NCBI RefSeq assembly: GCF_900101605.1
Contig: NZ_FMUR01000011.1
Span: 62,001-126,000 of the forward strand
Source: Butyrivibrio hungatei
Lineage (GTDB): Bacteria; Bacillota; Clostridia; Lachnospirales; Lachnospiraceae
Length of the DNA stretch: 64,000 bases
Reading direction: 5' to 3'
Below are positions 17,252-26,547 of this stretch, piece by piece. The first letter of the stretch is position 1. Every line of letters begins with the position of its first letter. The notes beneath the pieces are model-generated. The model saw nothing but the letters and a program-made list of their open reading frames with translations. It had not been told where the DNA came from and searched no databases. A program made the translations under genes and the position numbers.

Positions 17252-19741
17252 TCAGCTATTTTCATTAAGATATGTTGTAACTCTGTTTTGAATAATCTCC
17301 GCAACCTGCTCGGCAGTCTTCTGTCCGCTATAGAATGTAGCAGTTTCTTCTTCAACAATCTTGGACACTTCCTCATCATAGCAATCCGTTGCCTTAATAC
17401 CAAGGATATAATCCTTCAACTTCTGAGCCTGTTCCTGAGAAAGAGGCTTTACCTTTACTTCCTTATCGGTAACCGGATCCCACCCGTACGCGTCAATATC
17501 ATCTTCGGACTTTTCTTGTATAGCTTTTGCAAATTGTTCATCGAACTTAGACTTAACCGGAGAGAAACCATAGAAAGCTTCTTTATCCGCAGTCATAATA
17601 CTCTTAATCACGTCATAGATAACTTCCTTATGTTCTGTCTTGCTGTTTACGGCAAATGTAGAAGGAGAAATTACTGCCAGATTCTCTCCTCCCTCATTAG
17701 GAAAACCTACAAATTCAAAGTCCTCTTTAAAAGTGAGCTGTGCTGTACGTGCATAATCATCAAAGCTTGAGATATATGTTCTGTAGAACAATGTTTTATC
17801 TTCCTGAACAAATTTTTCTTCAGGAACCCACTCTCCGTTTTCTTCACCTTCAAATTGATGTTCCTCATCAGGGAATTTATTTACAAAGTTAAGATACTCA
17901 ATAAATTCCGGATTGTTAAAGTTGCACTTCTTATTCTTCCAATCAACAAACTTATCGCCGTAATATGTCCATAAATATGATCCGAGATTTTCTCTGGATA
18001 CATAGGTTCCAAATGCAAGATCATAATTGGCACCGTTAGAGGTAATAATATCATCCCAGTCCTTAAACGACAAAGTAGTTTTTCCGTTAAGGAATTTAGT
18101 TTTTGTTGAACATGTTTCAACATAAAACGAAGGCATGAATGTATATAATTTACCGTCAATCTTCATCATCTCAGCCACATTGGGGAGATATTCAATATCA
18201 CCGAGCGGTCCGCCTTTTTCAAAAGCAGGTGTAAGGTCAAGCAATATTCCCTTATCAACATACTTACGTAATGACGCTTCGTTATTTGAAACACAAATAA
18301 TATCAGCCGCTTTTCCGGATGTAATATCAAGATTGAACTGCTTTCGTGCAGTTTCCCAATCATCTTGATAAAGAGTATCATAATTGATCATCTTGATCAT
18401 ATACTTATCGTTTGACCTGTTAAATTTCATGATCGCATTCCCGATATCACCATTCATGTATTGTGCCATCAATGTAATAACTGTCTTATCAACTACATCT
18501 TCCGGATTTACTTTGGTAAGTCTTGCCAAAGTTGAAGTAATGCTAGTGCCCATATCCGGTCCGGGAATATTTACAATAAACTCTGTATCGCTTAATGCAA
18601 CGGTCTCAAGCCACATATATCCACCCGTGCCGATATTTGAATCTCTGAAATCTGCAAGCTTATTGAGCTTGCCACCGTTCATATCATATTTATAAATTCC
18701 GGAGTCATCAGATGCATACAGGGAACCATCACTGCCCGTAAAGAACTGATAATTGCCATACTTACCGAATCCCTCAAGCTTTTTTCCAACTTCTTTCTTA
18801 TCAAGATCAAGAATTGCGTTTACTTCGCCGCCTTCTCCATCACCTGCATAATAAGTTATAAGCAGCTCATTTTCGGATAATTTTGAAAGATTGTTGATCC
18901 ACCCGTCATCACCGCAGATTTTCTTCTTTTCGATCAGCATCTGAGGACCGTTTTTCTCGTCAAAAGTTTGTATTCCATTTTCTGAAGGACAAAGAATACC
19001 GTATTTCTCAGTCCATACCATACCATAAAGATTGAACCCTTCTTCCATGCCCTGTGCATCTTTGGGAGCAAATTGAGCAAGGTCAACCTTTGCAATCTCT
19101 TTTCCTGAAGAATCGAGTTTTACAAAATAAGATTTAGCCTCCCCGGAAACATCACCTTCCTGCTTTTTCTCTTCAGAAGGTTCAGCCTCTTCAGCCGAAG
19201 TCTCTGCTGAAGAAGATTCTGCTACAGAAGATTCCGATGCAGAGGATTCTGCCACAGAAGCATCTGCTACTGAGTTATCGGAAGATGAAGCTTCTTCGGA
19301 ACCGGCCTCTTCAGAATCATCTGATTCTCCGCCTCTTCCGTACAACGCCTCTCTATCGCCCTCAAAGCAATTCAAGTAAGCATTTCCGTCGTTATCAAAC
19401 ACGCAATTGTATACATAAAAATTCTTTCCGCTTCCGACATCAACAGACTGAACATCCGATCCGTCCGGATTAAAAGTGATCAATCTGGTCTTTCCTTTTT
19501 CAGTCTGGGCAAACAGCTTAATCTTGCCGCCTGCACTGCTTAAAACCCCGACTTCTTCACCCGGTTCAAGAATACCCTCAAGATCTTCCTGTTTAAAAAT
19601 ACAGTTTTTATCAATTTTCTTGGCTTCTTCCAATGAAACGCCTTTATCTTTCTTCTTACCGCATCCGGTCAATGATGTTGCCAATAGAACGGAAACCAGC
19701 AAACCACTTACTACTCTCCCGACAAATCGTCTTTTTCCCAT
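17252..19741 (-). CDS. Lipoprotein: propeller-like domain fused to ABC solute-binding domain
   Basis: 829 residues, lipobox TSLTGC (Cys27), so anchored on the outer face of the membrane. Residues about 40-410 are a repeated beta-rich, propeller-like region (FNPDGSDVQS, DNDGNAYLNC, TGSDGSLYAS) interrupted at about 136-205 by a Ser/Ala/Glu-rich linker. Residues about 415-829 form a family 1 extracellular solute-binding domain (VITLMAQYMNGD, DITSGKAADIICVSN, GKLYTFMPSFYVET), the partner type of MalF/MalG permeases. It abuts the preceding gene without gap, GAGG before the ATG. Fusing a propeller to a binding domain is unusual. The ligand is unknown; a carbohydrate is likely from the permease type. 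Confidence 0.85.
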   Translation of the reverse strand: MGKRRFVGRVVSGLLVSVLLATSLTGCGKKKDKGVSLEEAKKIDKNCIFKQEDLEGILEPGEEVGVLSSAGGKIKLFAQTEKGKTRLITFNPDGSDVQSVDVGSGKNFYVYNCVFDNDGNAYLNCFEGDREALYGRGGESDDSEEAGSEEASSSDNSVADASVAESSASESSVAESSSAETSAEEAEPSEEKKQEGDVSGEAKSYFVKLDSSGKEIAKVDLAQFAPKDAQGMEEGFNLYGMVWTEKYGILCPSENGIQTFDEKNGPQMLIEKKKICGDDGWINNLSKLSENELLITYYAGDGEGGEVNAILDLDKKEVGKKLEGFGKYGNYQFFTGSDGSLYASDDSGIYKYDMNGGKLNKLADFRDSNIGTGGYMWLETVALSDTEFIVNIPGPDMGTSITSTLARLTKVNPEDVVDKTVITLMAQYMNGDIGNAIMKFNRSNDKYMIKMINYDTLYQDDWETARKQFNLDITSGKAADIICVSNNEASLRKYVDKGILLDLTPAFEKGGPLGDIEYLPNVAEMMKIDGKLYTFMPSFYVETCSTKTKFLNGKTTLSFKDWDDIITSNGANYDLAFGTYVSRENLGSYLWTYYGDKFVDWKNKKCNFNNPEFIEYLNFVNKFPDEEHQFEGEENGEWVPEEKFVQEDKTLFYRTYISSFDDYARTAQLTFKEDFEFVGFPNEGGENLAVISPSTFAVNSKTEHKEVIYDVIKSIMTADKEAFYGFSPVKSKFDEQFAKAIQEKSEDDIDAYGWDPVTDKEVKVKPLSQEQAQKLKDYILGIKATDCYDEEVSKIVEEETATFYSGQKTAEQVAEIIQNRVTTYLNENS

Positions 19742-20914
19742 TTACTTATCCTCTTTTTTCTTCTTTCTGTCATTCATTTTTACTTCGAGTTCATATTTCT
19801 TATCGGCAAGTTTCTGCATGAATCCGCTAAAATCAGTCTCCCTGCGCACATAGCAACTCTTCACAAAAAGGATGACTGTCACACCGGCACTCACTTTCAG
19901 AAACAATCCGATTACAAAAAGGACAGATAAAATATCTTCATATCCTCTGGCTATATTCTCCCAATAGGGATAATATATAGCCTTTTGCCACATGCTTCTT
20001 GTTCCAAAAGAAGCTGCAACTTCCAGAAGCGACATAGGTTTAAACCTCTCTGAATTTTCGCAGATGTGCACCGATCCGCCATCCAGGCCGCAACTTTCAG
20101 TAATATATTTGCAAACAATCCCTTCTACAGGATTGGGGCAAGCAATCTCATAACAATTGATCCCGCCGAACTTCGCTTTCTGTCCGGTTTCGGAAATCTC
20201 TTTTTCTACTGTTCTGCCGCTGTAAATTTCTCCAAATCTTGAAAGACTTTCATAGGACATATAGATAATAGGCTCTTTAAGTCCTGCGGCTTCATTAAAT
20301 CTTCCCTCATCTCTGTCTACGACACCTGCGACATAATGTGGGAAACCCTCTATATAGACAACTTCTCCGCAAATATCGCTTGATCCGAATATATCCCATG
20401 CCACCTGCTTATCAAGTACAATATAATTAGGCATTGTGGGATCGTCTTTAAAAGCACTACCCGCTACAAAATTAAGCGGGTGAAAAAGAAAAAAATCGCC
20501 GCCCACTCCTATGGCACGAACCTTGTACGGCTCTTTATCACTGTCATAGCTTATGCTTACAGCACCCTGAGCGCTGTAACAGCTACAAAAATCCAGTTTT
20601 TTTTCGTTTATTCCACCTTCATCCACCATCTTGTTCTTAAAATCATACTCAAGTTTCTTGATGGAATTTTCATCTATACACTGATTCTGGGCATAAAAAA
20701 CACTTACATGTGCCCAGTTTTCATCTGCCGATATCCTATCAATGACATTCTGATCCGGCATCTTTCCAACCAAAAATCTTGTTATGATTCCAAGAATAAG
20801 ATCTATCAAAAGCAGTATCGTAATAAGTATGAGAGGTACTTTTGCTTCGATAAAAAAAGTCTTTATTTTGTTTTTTGCTTTATCATTAAACTCTGATACT
20901 TTTTCTTTATCCAT
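19742..20914 (-). CDS. Membrane protein with MacB-like extracellular core domain
   Basis: About 390 residues: cytoplasmic N-terminus, a membrane helix (about 22-45), a large extracellular domain and a C-terminal membrane segment (about 335-360). The extracellular part has the MacB_PCD pattern: FFLFHPLNFVAGSAF, YIVLDKQVAWDIFGSSDICG, GFPHYVAGVVDRDEGRF. True MacB/FtsX permeases have three more helices after this domain and a partner ATPase; both are missing here. The ATG at 20914 is chosen because it follows the preceding stop by two bases. It lies between the HlyD-like adaptor and the solute-binding lipoprotein, and may be an accessory subunit linking them. Confidence 0.7.
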   Translation of the reverse strand: MDKEKVSEFNDKAKNKIKTFFIEAKVPLILITILLLIDLILGIITRFLVGKMPDQNVIDRISADENWAHVSVFYAQNQCIDENSIKKLEYDFKNKMVDEGGINEKKLDFCSCYSAQGAVSISYDSDKEPYKVRAIGVGGDFFLFHPLNFVAGSAFKDDPTMPNYIVLDKQVAWDIFGSSDICGEVVYIEGFPHYVAGVVDRDEGRFNEAAGLKEPIIYMSYESLSRFGEIYSGRTVEKEISETGQKAKFGGINCYEIACPNPVEGIVCKYITESCGLDGGSVHICENSERFKPMSLLEVAASFGTRSMWQKAIYYPYWENIARGYEDILSVLFVIGLFLKVSAGVTVILFVKSCYVRRETDFSGFMQKLADKKYELEVKMNDRKKKKEDK

Positions 20915-20916
20915 AA

Positions 20917-22476
20917 TTATTTCTCTGCAAGTCTTACCTGGTCGCCCGGATCTATTGCCTTTGAAGCTGTTGTAATAATACTGCAATATTCGGGAAGATT
21001 ACCTTCAATAGCCGTGTTTTTTGAATCTGAATCAAGAGTATTTACATCAACCTTCGTCGCAATATATCTGTTTCCGAGAGGTGAGTTTTTCTCTGTAAGA
21101 ACAAGAACATAACTCTTGTTGTCTCCGCCCTTGACCGCATTGTTTGGAACGATCATATCGTAATGCTTTGGCTTTTCACCCATCTTAAGAGATATTTCCT
21201 GACCGGGCGTAACCTCGGGGCTTTCAATCTTAAAGGTCAAAACCTTCATATTGGCGGGGTCTTTTTTGTCATTCCTAATAGACTTAAGTATCGCCTTAAA
21301 GGAATCCGGTTTCTCGAAGCTGTATGGATTTGTCAAAGTAGCAACATTTCCGACTTTCACTCGCTTTGCCTGCTCTGTCTTTACAGAACACTCAAGTGTC
21401 ATATCTTTTCCGTCAACCTGAATGACCGCAACGGGCTCTTCGGCATTTGTCTTTTCTCCTGCCACTTTATTTATACTTGAAATAATTCCGTCTACAGGTG
21501 CCTTAATGGTTGCTCCCGTTGATTCAGCCTCAAGTTTTGCAAGCTTAGCCTTTGACTCTGCAATCTTATCTTTTAAATCTGTAAGACCGATCTCCGATCC
21601 GAGGCTTGCAAGCACTTTCTCTTTTTCTTTTGTGGCAGCTTCAAGCTCAGCCTGGGTTCTTGCCTTTTCTGCCGTAGCTGCGGCAAGCTTCTTCTGATTG
21701 TCCGCATCTAGCTGAGTTCCGAGGTTGTTAAGCTGGCTCTGATCTTTTGTAAGCTCATCAACCTTCTTCTGGAGATCTTCAATTCTGTCTTCATCTCCGC
21801 GAGCCTGCGCATCCGCAAGATCTGCCTGAGCCTGCGCAAGTGTATATCCCGGAGTTGCTGCGTTATAATCACTGTCTGCCTTATCCGTAGTTGCTTTCTG
21901 CGTAATTGCATCAATCTGTGCCTGAGCCGCACGGTCTGCATCAAGTGCCGCATCATATCTGTCCGTTGCAGCCTTTAACTCACTCTGATATTTATCATGT
22001 GATGACTTTTTTCCTTTGCGGACATTTGTGATTACATCATCCGGCACATTTCCGGAAAAAAGCTCCGTATCATATTTAAGTTCAAGCTCATCAAGCTTCT
22101 CTTTCTCTGCAAGAAACTCTTCCGACTCGATATCATCAAGATAAAAGAGAATATCATCCTTCTTTACATGCGCGCCTTCTTTTACCGCAACACCGGAGAT
22201 TTTTCTTGATTCCTTCACCGTTACTTCATAAGGATCTTCTGCAACGATCTCTCCGGATATCGGAATTTCCTTAACTATCTCTCCGCTGTCAACCGAAACT
22301 GTTGCAACCTGGGCAAGCGAATAGTTCATAATTGTATTTGAGAAAAAAGTCAGCGCAAGCATAATGCAAAGAAAAACAATGGCTATGTTCTTTACAATAT
22401 CTTTTTTATCCCTTTTTTTACCTTTATCTTTGTCTGTATCCTTGTCTTCAACCACAAGCTGATTTTCGTTATTCAT
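20917..22476 (-). CDS. HlyD/RND-type periplasmic-adaptor-like protein
   Basis: 519 residues. A charged cytoplasmic N-terminus (about 1-27) is followed by one membrane helix (28-50) and an extracellular part. There are two halves of a lipoyl-like domain (about 75-115 and 328-365; GATIKAPVDGIISSINKVAG) split by a long Ala/Gln/Lys/Glu-rich coiled-coil hairpin (115-325). Barrel and membrane-proximal domains follow (365-510). This is the membrane-fusion-protein architecture used by MacAB, RND and type I exporters. It overlaps the MalG-like gene by ATGA and has GGAGGAG upstream, so the two are translationally coupled. Coupling an adaptor to sugar-import permeases is unusual. Confidence 0.88.
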   Translation of the reverse strand: MNNENQLVVEDKDTDKDKGKKRDKKDIVKNIAIVFLCIMLALTFFSNTIMNYSLAQVATVSVDSGEIVKEIPISGEIVAEDPYEVTVKESRKISGVAVKEGAHVKKDDILFYLDDIESEEFLAEKEKLDELELKYDTELFSGNVPDDVITNVRKGKKSSHDKYQSELKAATDRYDAALDADRAAQAQIDAITQKATTDKADSDYNAATPGYTLAQAQADLADAQARGDEDRIEDLQKKVDELTKDQSQLNNLGTQLDADNQKKLAAATAEKARTQAELEAATKEKEKVLASLGSEIGLTDLKDKIAESKAKLAKLEAESTGATIKAPVDGIISSINKVAGEKTNAEEPVAVIQVDGKDMTLECSVKTEQAKRVKVGNVATLTNPYSFEKPDSFKAILKSIRNDKKDPANMKVLTFKIESPEVTPGQEISLKMGEKPKHYDMIVPNNAVKGGDNKSYVLVLTEKNSPLGNRYIATKVDVNTLDSDSKNTAIEGNLPEYCSIITTASKAIDPGDQVRLAEK

Positions 22477-23414
22477 CCCTTGACTCCTCCTTGGTAGGAA
22501 ATGCCCTCCACTAAATAATCTTCGCCGTACAAGAACAATAACAACGGCGGAATCAAATAAATTATCGCAACTGCGAATGCAAGACTTATCTCACCCTGAT
22601 TGATCTTAGACAAAAATACCGAAAGCGGATGTTTATCCGCATCCTTAAGCAAGATAAGAGGTTGCTCGACCATATTCCAATAGTCGAAAAATACCAATAT
22701 CATAATTGAAGCAACTCCGCCCTTACACAGCGGAAACTGTATCCTGGAAAAGATTTCCCATTCACCCGCTCCGTCTATCTCTGCCGCTTCCGTAAGCTCT
22801 TTCGGAACTCGCTTCATAAATTTCGTAAGAAGATATATCGCAAACGGTGAGAAAAATCCCGGAAACCAGATTGCCCAATTTGTATCAAGAATCCCAAGGA
22901 AATCAGAAACCAGGTAATTCGGAACAAGTGTGACCTGATACGGCATAAGCATCAATATGATGTATATAAAAAAGATCACTTTTTTTGCCCTGCTCTCATG
23001 CCTTGAAAAACCATAGGCCGCAAACGAAGCCAGTGCAAGCTGCACGAAAACTATCGGAACCGTATATATCACCGAATACCAGAACTTGAAAAGATATTCG
23101 GGGCTCTTTAAAAGAACTGTGAAATACTGATTGAAAGTGACCATGTCCGGAATAAACTTAAGATTCACAGTCTTTGAAATATATGTCCTGGCACTTCCGT
23201 CACTTTTGTTGTAATTATCGAAGACCGAACCGTAGTTTGCATTTATCTCCGTCGCAGCCATAAATGAATTGGTAAACGTAAGGAGCGTCGGCATAATAAA
23301 GAAAAATGCAAAAACAATCGCCGCAACCGTTACTATGATCTTCTTTGTCTTATCTTCCAGTTCTTTTTTCTGTTGTATTCGTTTTCTGTATATTTTGCTA
23401 AACTCATTTTCCAT
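22473..23414 (-). CDS. MalG-type carbohydrate ABC transporter permease
   Basis: 313 residues, about six membrane helices. The EAA loop contacting the ATPase is clear near residue 210 (ELTEAAEIDGAGEWEIF then IQFPLCKGG). It belongs to the CUT1 family of sugar and oligosaccharide importers. The first extracellular loop (about 55-100) is longer than usual. It follows the MalF-like gene by eight bases. No CUT1 ATPase (MalK/MsmK) lies in the locus; such permeases often borrow a shared ATPase encoded elsewhere. Confidence 0.92.
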   Translation of the reverse strand: MENEFSKIYRKRIQQKKELEDKTKKIIVTVAAIVFAFFFIMPTLLTFTNSFMAATEINANYGSVFDNYNKSDGSARTYISKTVNLKFIPDMVTFNQYFTVLLKSPEYLFKFWYSVIYTVPIVFVQLALASFAAYGFSRHESRAKKVIFFIYIILMLMPYQVTLVPNYLVSDFLGILDTNWAIWFPGFFSPFAIYLLTKFMKRVPKELTEAAEIDGAGEWEIFSRIQFPLCKGGVASIMILVFFDYWNMVEQPLILLKDADKHPLSVFLSKINQGEISLAFAVAIIYLIPPLLLFLYGEDYLVEGISYQGGVKG

Positions 23415-23422
23415 ATAAGCTG

Positions 23423-24343
23423 TTATCCCTCGACGTCTTTACCGTATGAGTCCTCAAATTTAAGTAAAAAGTATATGAGTATCGATACTATTATGAACAT
23501 AATGATCGCCGCAGATGAAAGCATCTGATAATCCAGCGATGCAAACTTATTGTTCATATAATGCTGCAGCATATAAAGCGTGTCGTAAGGATAGTCCCCC
23601 GTTAACAGGTATATTTCCCTGAAAACCTTAAATGAATTGATAAGTGACATTATAGTCACGAACATTATTGTAGGTGATATAAACCTAAGCTTCACATGCC
23701 AAAATATCTGAAATTTACCGGCACTTTCTATTCTTGCAACTTCTATAAGTTCCTTCGGAATACCTCCGAGTGCCGACATAAACAAGATCATGTTGTATCC
23801 AAGGTTCTTCCACAAGAAAAGCGTCAGCAAAACAACATATGCCTTATCCGATTTGAGCCAGTCTGTCTTGGATGTATCTCCAAGTGTTGCCAGAACATTG
23901 TTTACGATTCCGTTCTGATGAAACATTACCTGCCATATAAGAACTATCGACGCAGTCGGAACCATAAGCGGGCTTAGGAATGACGATCTGAAAAAACTCT
24001 TAAACGGAATCCTCGATTCCATCACGACAGCAAGTATCAGCGATAACAAAACCGCAAGCGGCACTGCCGTAAAAGAAAAATTAAGAGTATTAAGTCCCGC
24101 TTTCCTGAATGCTTCATTATTCCAGACATTAACAAAGTTGCTGAATCCGACAAACTCTTTCTGTACCGGATTATTCATAAATGAATAAGCAATGATAACC
24201 ATGAATGGCGCCACGAAAAAAACAAATACGCCGATCAGCGAAGGGAGAAGAAAGAACCATGAAATAAGTTCTCTCTTTCCGACAGTCTTTACTCTTTGCT
24301 TCGGTTGTTTAATTCTTTCGGTAATTAAAGACTTTATCCTCAC
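23423..24343 (-). CDS. MalF-type carbohydrate ABC transporter permease
   Basis: 306 residues with six predicted membrane helices. Its EAA motif (ELIEVARIESAGKFQIFW) is near residue 205. Family 1 sugar ABC permease, expected to form a heterodimer with the MalG-type protein next door. Translation starts at GTG, whose GTGA overlaps the stop codon of the upstream exporter-type permease, with GAGG ten bases before. That overlap ties the importer half and the exporter half of the locus into one transcript. Confidence 0.92.
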   Translation of the reverse strand: MRIKSLITERIKQPKQRVKTVGKRELISWFFLLPSLIGVFVFFVAPFMVIIAYSFMNNPVQKEFVGFSNFVNVWNNEAFRKAGLNTLNFSFTAVPLAVLLSLILAVVMESRIPFKSFFRSSFLSPLMVPTASIVLIWQVMFHQNGIVNNVLATLGDTSKTDWLKSDKAYVVLLTLFLWKNLGYNMILFMSALGGIPKELIEVARIESAGKFQIFWHVKLRFISPTIMFVTIMSLINSFKVFREIYLLTGDYPYDTLYMLQHYMNNKFASLDYQMLSSAAIIMFIIVSILIYFLLKFEDSYGKDVEG

Positions 24344-26547
24344 TTATTTAAATCCTCATAAATGAACTCGGGAACAGAACCTTTCTTAAATGCAAAATTA
24401 CATTCAAATATATCCCTATATTTGTCATCAAAATATAAATTGAACTGCTTATCAACTTTATCGAACGGATACTCCCACTCCGCATAATTTTCATATGTAC
24501 AGTTGTCCAATATTTCTTTTATCTTATCTTTATCTGTATATGTTTTGGATTGAAAGCCATATTCCCTTGTCCCATAAAACCATTTAAAATATAGTTCCAT
24601 TGCCTCATTTTCAGACATTTCGGCAAAGTTATATCCCGGAAAATAATTATCAACCGAAAGTTCTTTTATCATATCAAAAGGATAATCTTTTCCGCCATAA
24701 AGGTCATTTTTCTTCAATACATCAATTACATGCGTAAAGCTTTCATAAACCGGAAAATTACATGATAAAGTAGGTCCACAAGTTAAGAATAACTCACCTA
24801 TAGCACTTGTATCTCTGATATATGAATACTTGTAATTTTCCAAAACATCCTGTTTGTAGGCTTCAACAACATCATAAATAACAGAAACATTATTGGTACT
24901 TTCATCACCCCCGGGGAATGAACAGGACAATGATGAATTTGCCATTGTCAGATTCTCAGTAGTGAAAATCCCCTCATAAAAACAAGGGGCATGTCCTTTT
25001 ATAAATTCTTCGCTTCCTGTAAGCTTATCCATAAGCGCCGGATCTATATCGTAAGGAATTATGATATCACGATAGACTCTTCTTCCGTCTTTTAAATTAT
25101 AGAGGACCTTTTGCTCCCAGCCATATTTTTCAGCCTTATCAAAATCTCCGTTACATTTTCTGGCACATTCCATTCCTTTTTGAACAACGGGAATAAAAGC
25201 ATCCATATCCGTGATCTTCATATTGGAAAAAGAATACGAAGACCAATCTATTCTGGAATCAAAATTGTAATAATACTTGTTGTCATACATTGACCCGAAA
25301 TCGTCGTAAAATAATGCTGCGCTTTCAACAGATGACGCACTTGGAACATAACTGTCGTATCCAAGAAGGTCACCTTTGTATATGAAAAAAATCAGTAATA
25401 AGATAGCCATCGCCATTAAAGTCTGACGTTTTCCTTTTGCAAAGCTCTTAATATCGGAATCAAGACAGATCTCAATAAGTGATCCGACAAAAACACAGAT
25501 TGCCAGCATCCCAATGCAAAGAATGATATAGAGCTTTCTGCTCCATGCCGAATCCAAGATGGAACGAATAACTACCATTCCCCCGAGCGAAGCAATCACA
25601 CATACAAGAACCTTACAAGCCCATCTGACAGGTCTGAAGATGACAGTTTTGCCTACATGCTCTGCCCTTCTGTGCTTATATACGAATACAACGAGAACAG
25701 TCGCAATAACAGCCGTTACTATCATATCTATGTCATATCTGACTGTTTGAAGATACGTATTCATGACCGATGAAACATCAAATACCTTATCAACAGAATA
25801 AAATCTGAATTTATTCATTATGATATTCGCCACACTATGCACATCATTACAAGGCGACAAAACTGCGGTGTTTTCAGACAGTTCACTTGCTGTTGAAAAG
25901 AACATGCGATTCAAATAATGAAACTCTTCTCCCAAAATATAGGGAAAATAAAGCATTATTGCAGTCAATACAAGTGCGATCATCCTTGTTCCGCACAATA
26001 ATATTGCAAGAGTTGTAATAGTAAAGCACGTATAGAAAAATATGATCATTCTCACCGTCTGAATAAGAATTGCTATTATAAGTGCGGTATTTATAGCACC
26101 GAACGCTGCCGCAATAAGAACAGCAACAGCCTCAACGCCAAGAAATATAGCGATAAAGTTGTTAACGGCAACCATATATGCGCTTTGAATTCTTCTGGCA
26201 CTTGTAGTTGGCAGACTCAAATAAAAATCAAGCTTACTCATACTGAAAAGATAAGAAAACTTTGTAAATGCATATATTATTCCGAGTGCACCGATCAGAA
26301 CATAAAACATTGATCCAAGTCCCAAAGCGTGCATAACTACCGATTGCTTTTCAAACAATAACTGAGCTGCATCCTGCTCATGCTCAATTCCATAATGATG
26401 CGATCTGATGAACCACAACACCATAGGCACAATAAAAGCTATAAACATAACAGGAGCCACCAATATATATGACCATAAGCTCTTATTGCTCATAATATTT
26501 TTATTTGCTTTAACTTTATCAACCCATGATGAATTTGCGGATGTCAT
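24340..26547 (-). CDS. Multi-pass ABC permease (YtrC/D-like)
   Basis: About 735 residues. The N-terminal half has some ten membrane helices; the C-terminal 330 residues are mostly extracellular with a final soluble domain. The position next to a YtrA regulator and YtrB-like ATPase, and the layout (SNKSLWSY start, FSYLFSMSKLDFYLSLPTTS cytoplasmic loop), fit the large permeases of Ytr-type exporters in clostridia. I start at the ATG at 26547, which has GGAGGTGG six bases upstream; the longer frame would use GTG. It overlaps the ATPase gene by 29 bases. The substrate is unknown; Ytr systems in Bacillus respond to cell-wall antibiotics. Confidence 0.75.
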   Translation of the reverse strand: MTSANSSWVDKVKANKNIMSNKSLWSYILVAPVMFIAFIVPMVLWFIRSHHYGIEHEQDAAQLLFEKQSVVMHALGLGSMFYVLIGALGIIYAFTKFSYLFSMSKLDFYLSLPTTSARRIQSAYMVAVNNFIAIFLGVEAVAVLIAAAFGAINTALIIAILIQTVRMIIFFYTCFTITTLAILLCGTRMIALVLTAIMLYFPYILGEEFHYLNRMFFSTASELSENTAVLSPCNDVHSVANIIMNKFRFYSVDKVFDVSSVMNTYLQTVRYDIDMIVTAVIATVLVVFVYKHRRAEHVGKTVIFRPVRWACKVLVCVIASLGGMVVIRSILDSAWSRKLYIILCIGMLAICVFVGSLIEICLDSDIKSFAKGKRQTLMAMAILLLIFFIYKGDLLGYDSYVPSASSVESAALFYDDFGSMYDNKYYYNFDSRIDWSSYSFSNMKITDMDAFIPVVQKGMECARKCNGDFDKAEKYGWEQKVLYNLKDGRRVYRDIIIPYDIDPALMDKLTGSEEFIKGHAPCFYEGIFTTENLTMANSSLSCSFPGGDESTNNVSVIYDVVEAYKQDVLENYKYSYIRDTSAIGELFLTCGPTLSCNFPVYESFTHVIDVLKKNDLYGGKDYPFDMIKELSVDNYFPGYNFAEMSENEAMELYFKWFYGTREYGFQSKTYTDKDKIKEILDNCTYENYAEWEYPFDKVDKQFNLYFDDKYRDIFECNFAFKKGSVPEFIYEDLNK

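Noticed and set aside
22473..24343. Broken importer because no MalK-type ATPase is in the operon
   Set aside because: CUT1 permeases in Firmicutes commonly share one ATPase encoded elsewhere, so absence here is not evidence of decay.
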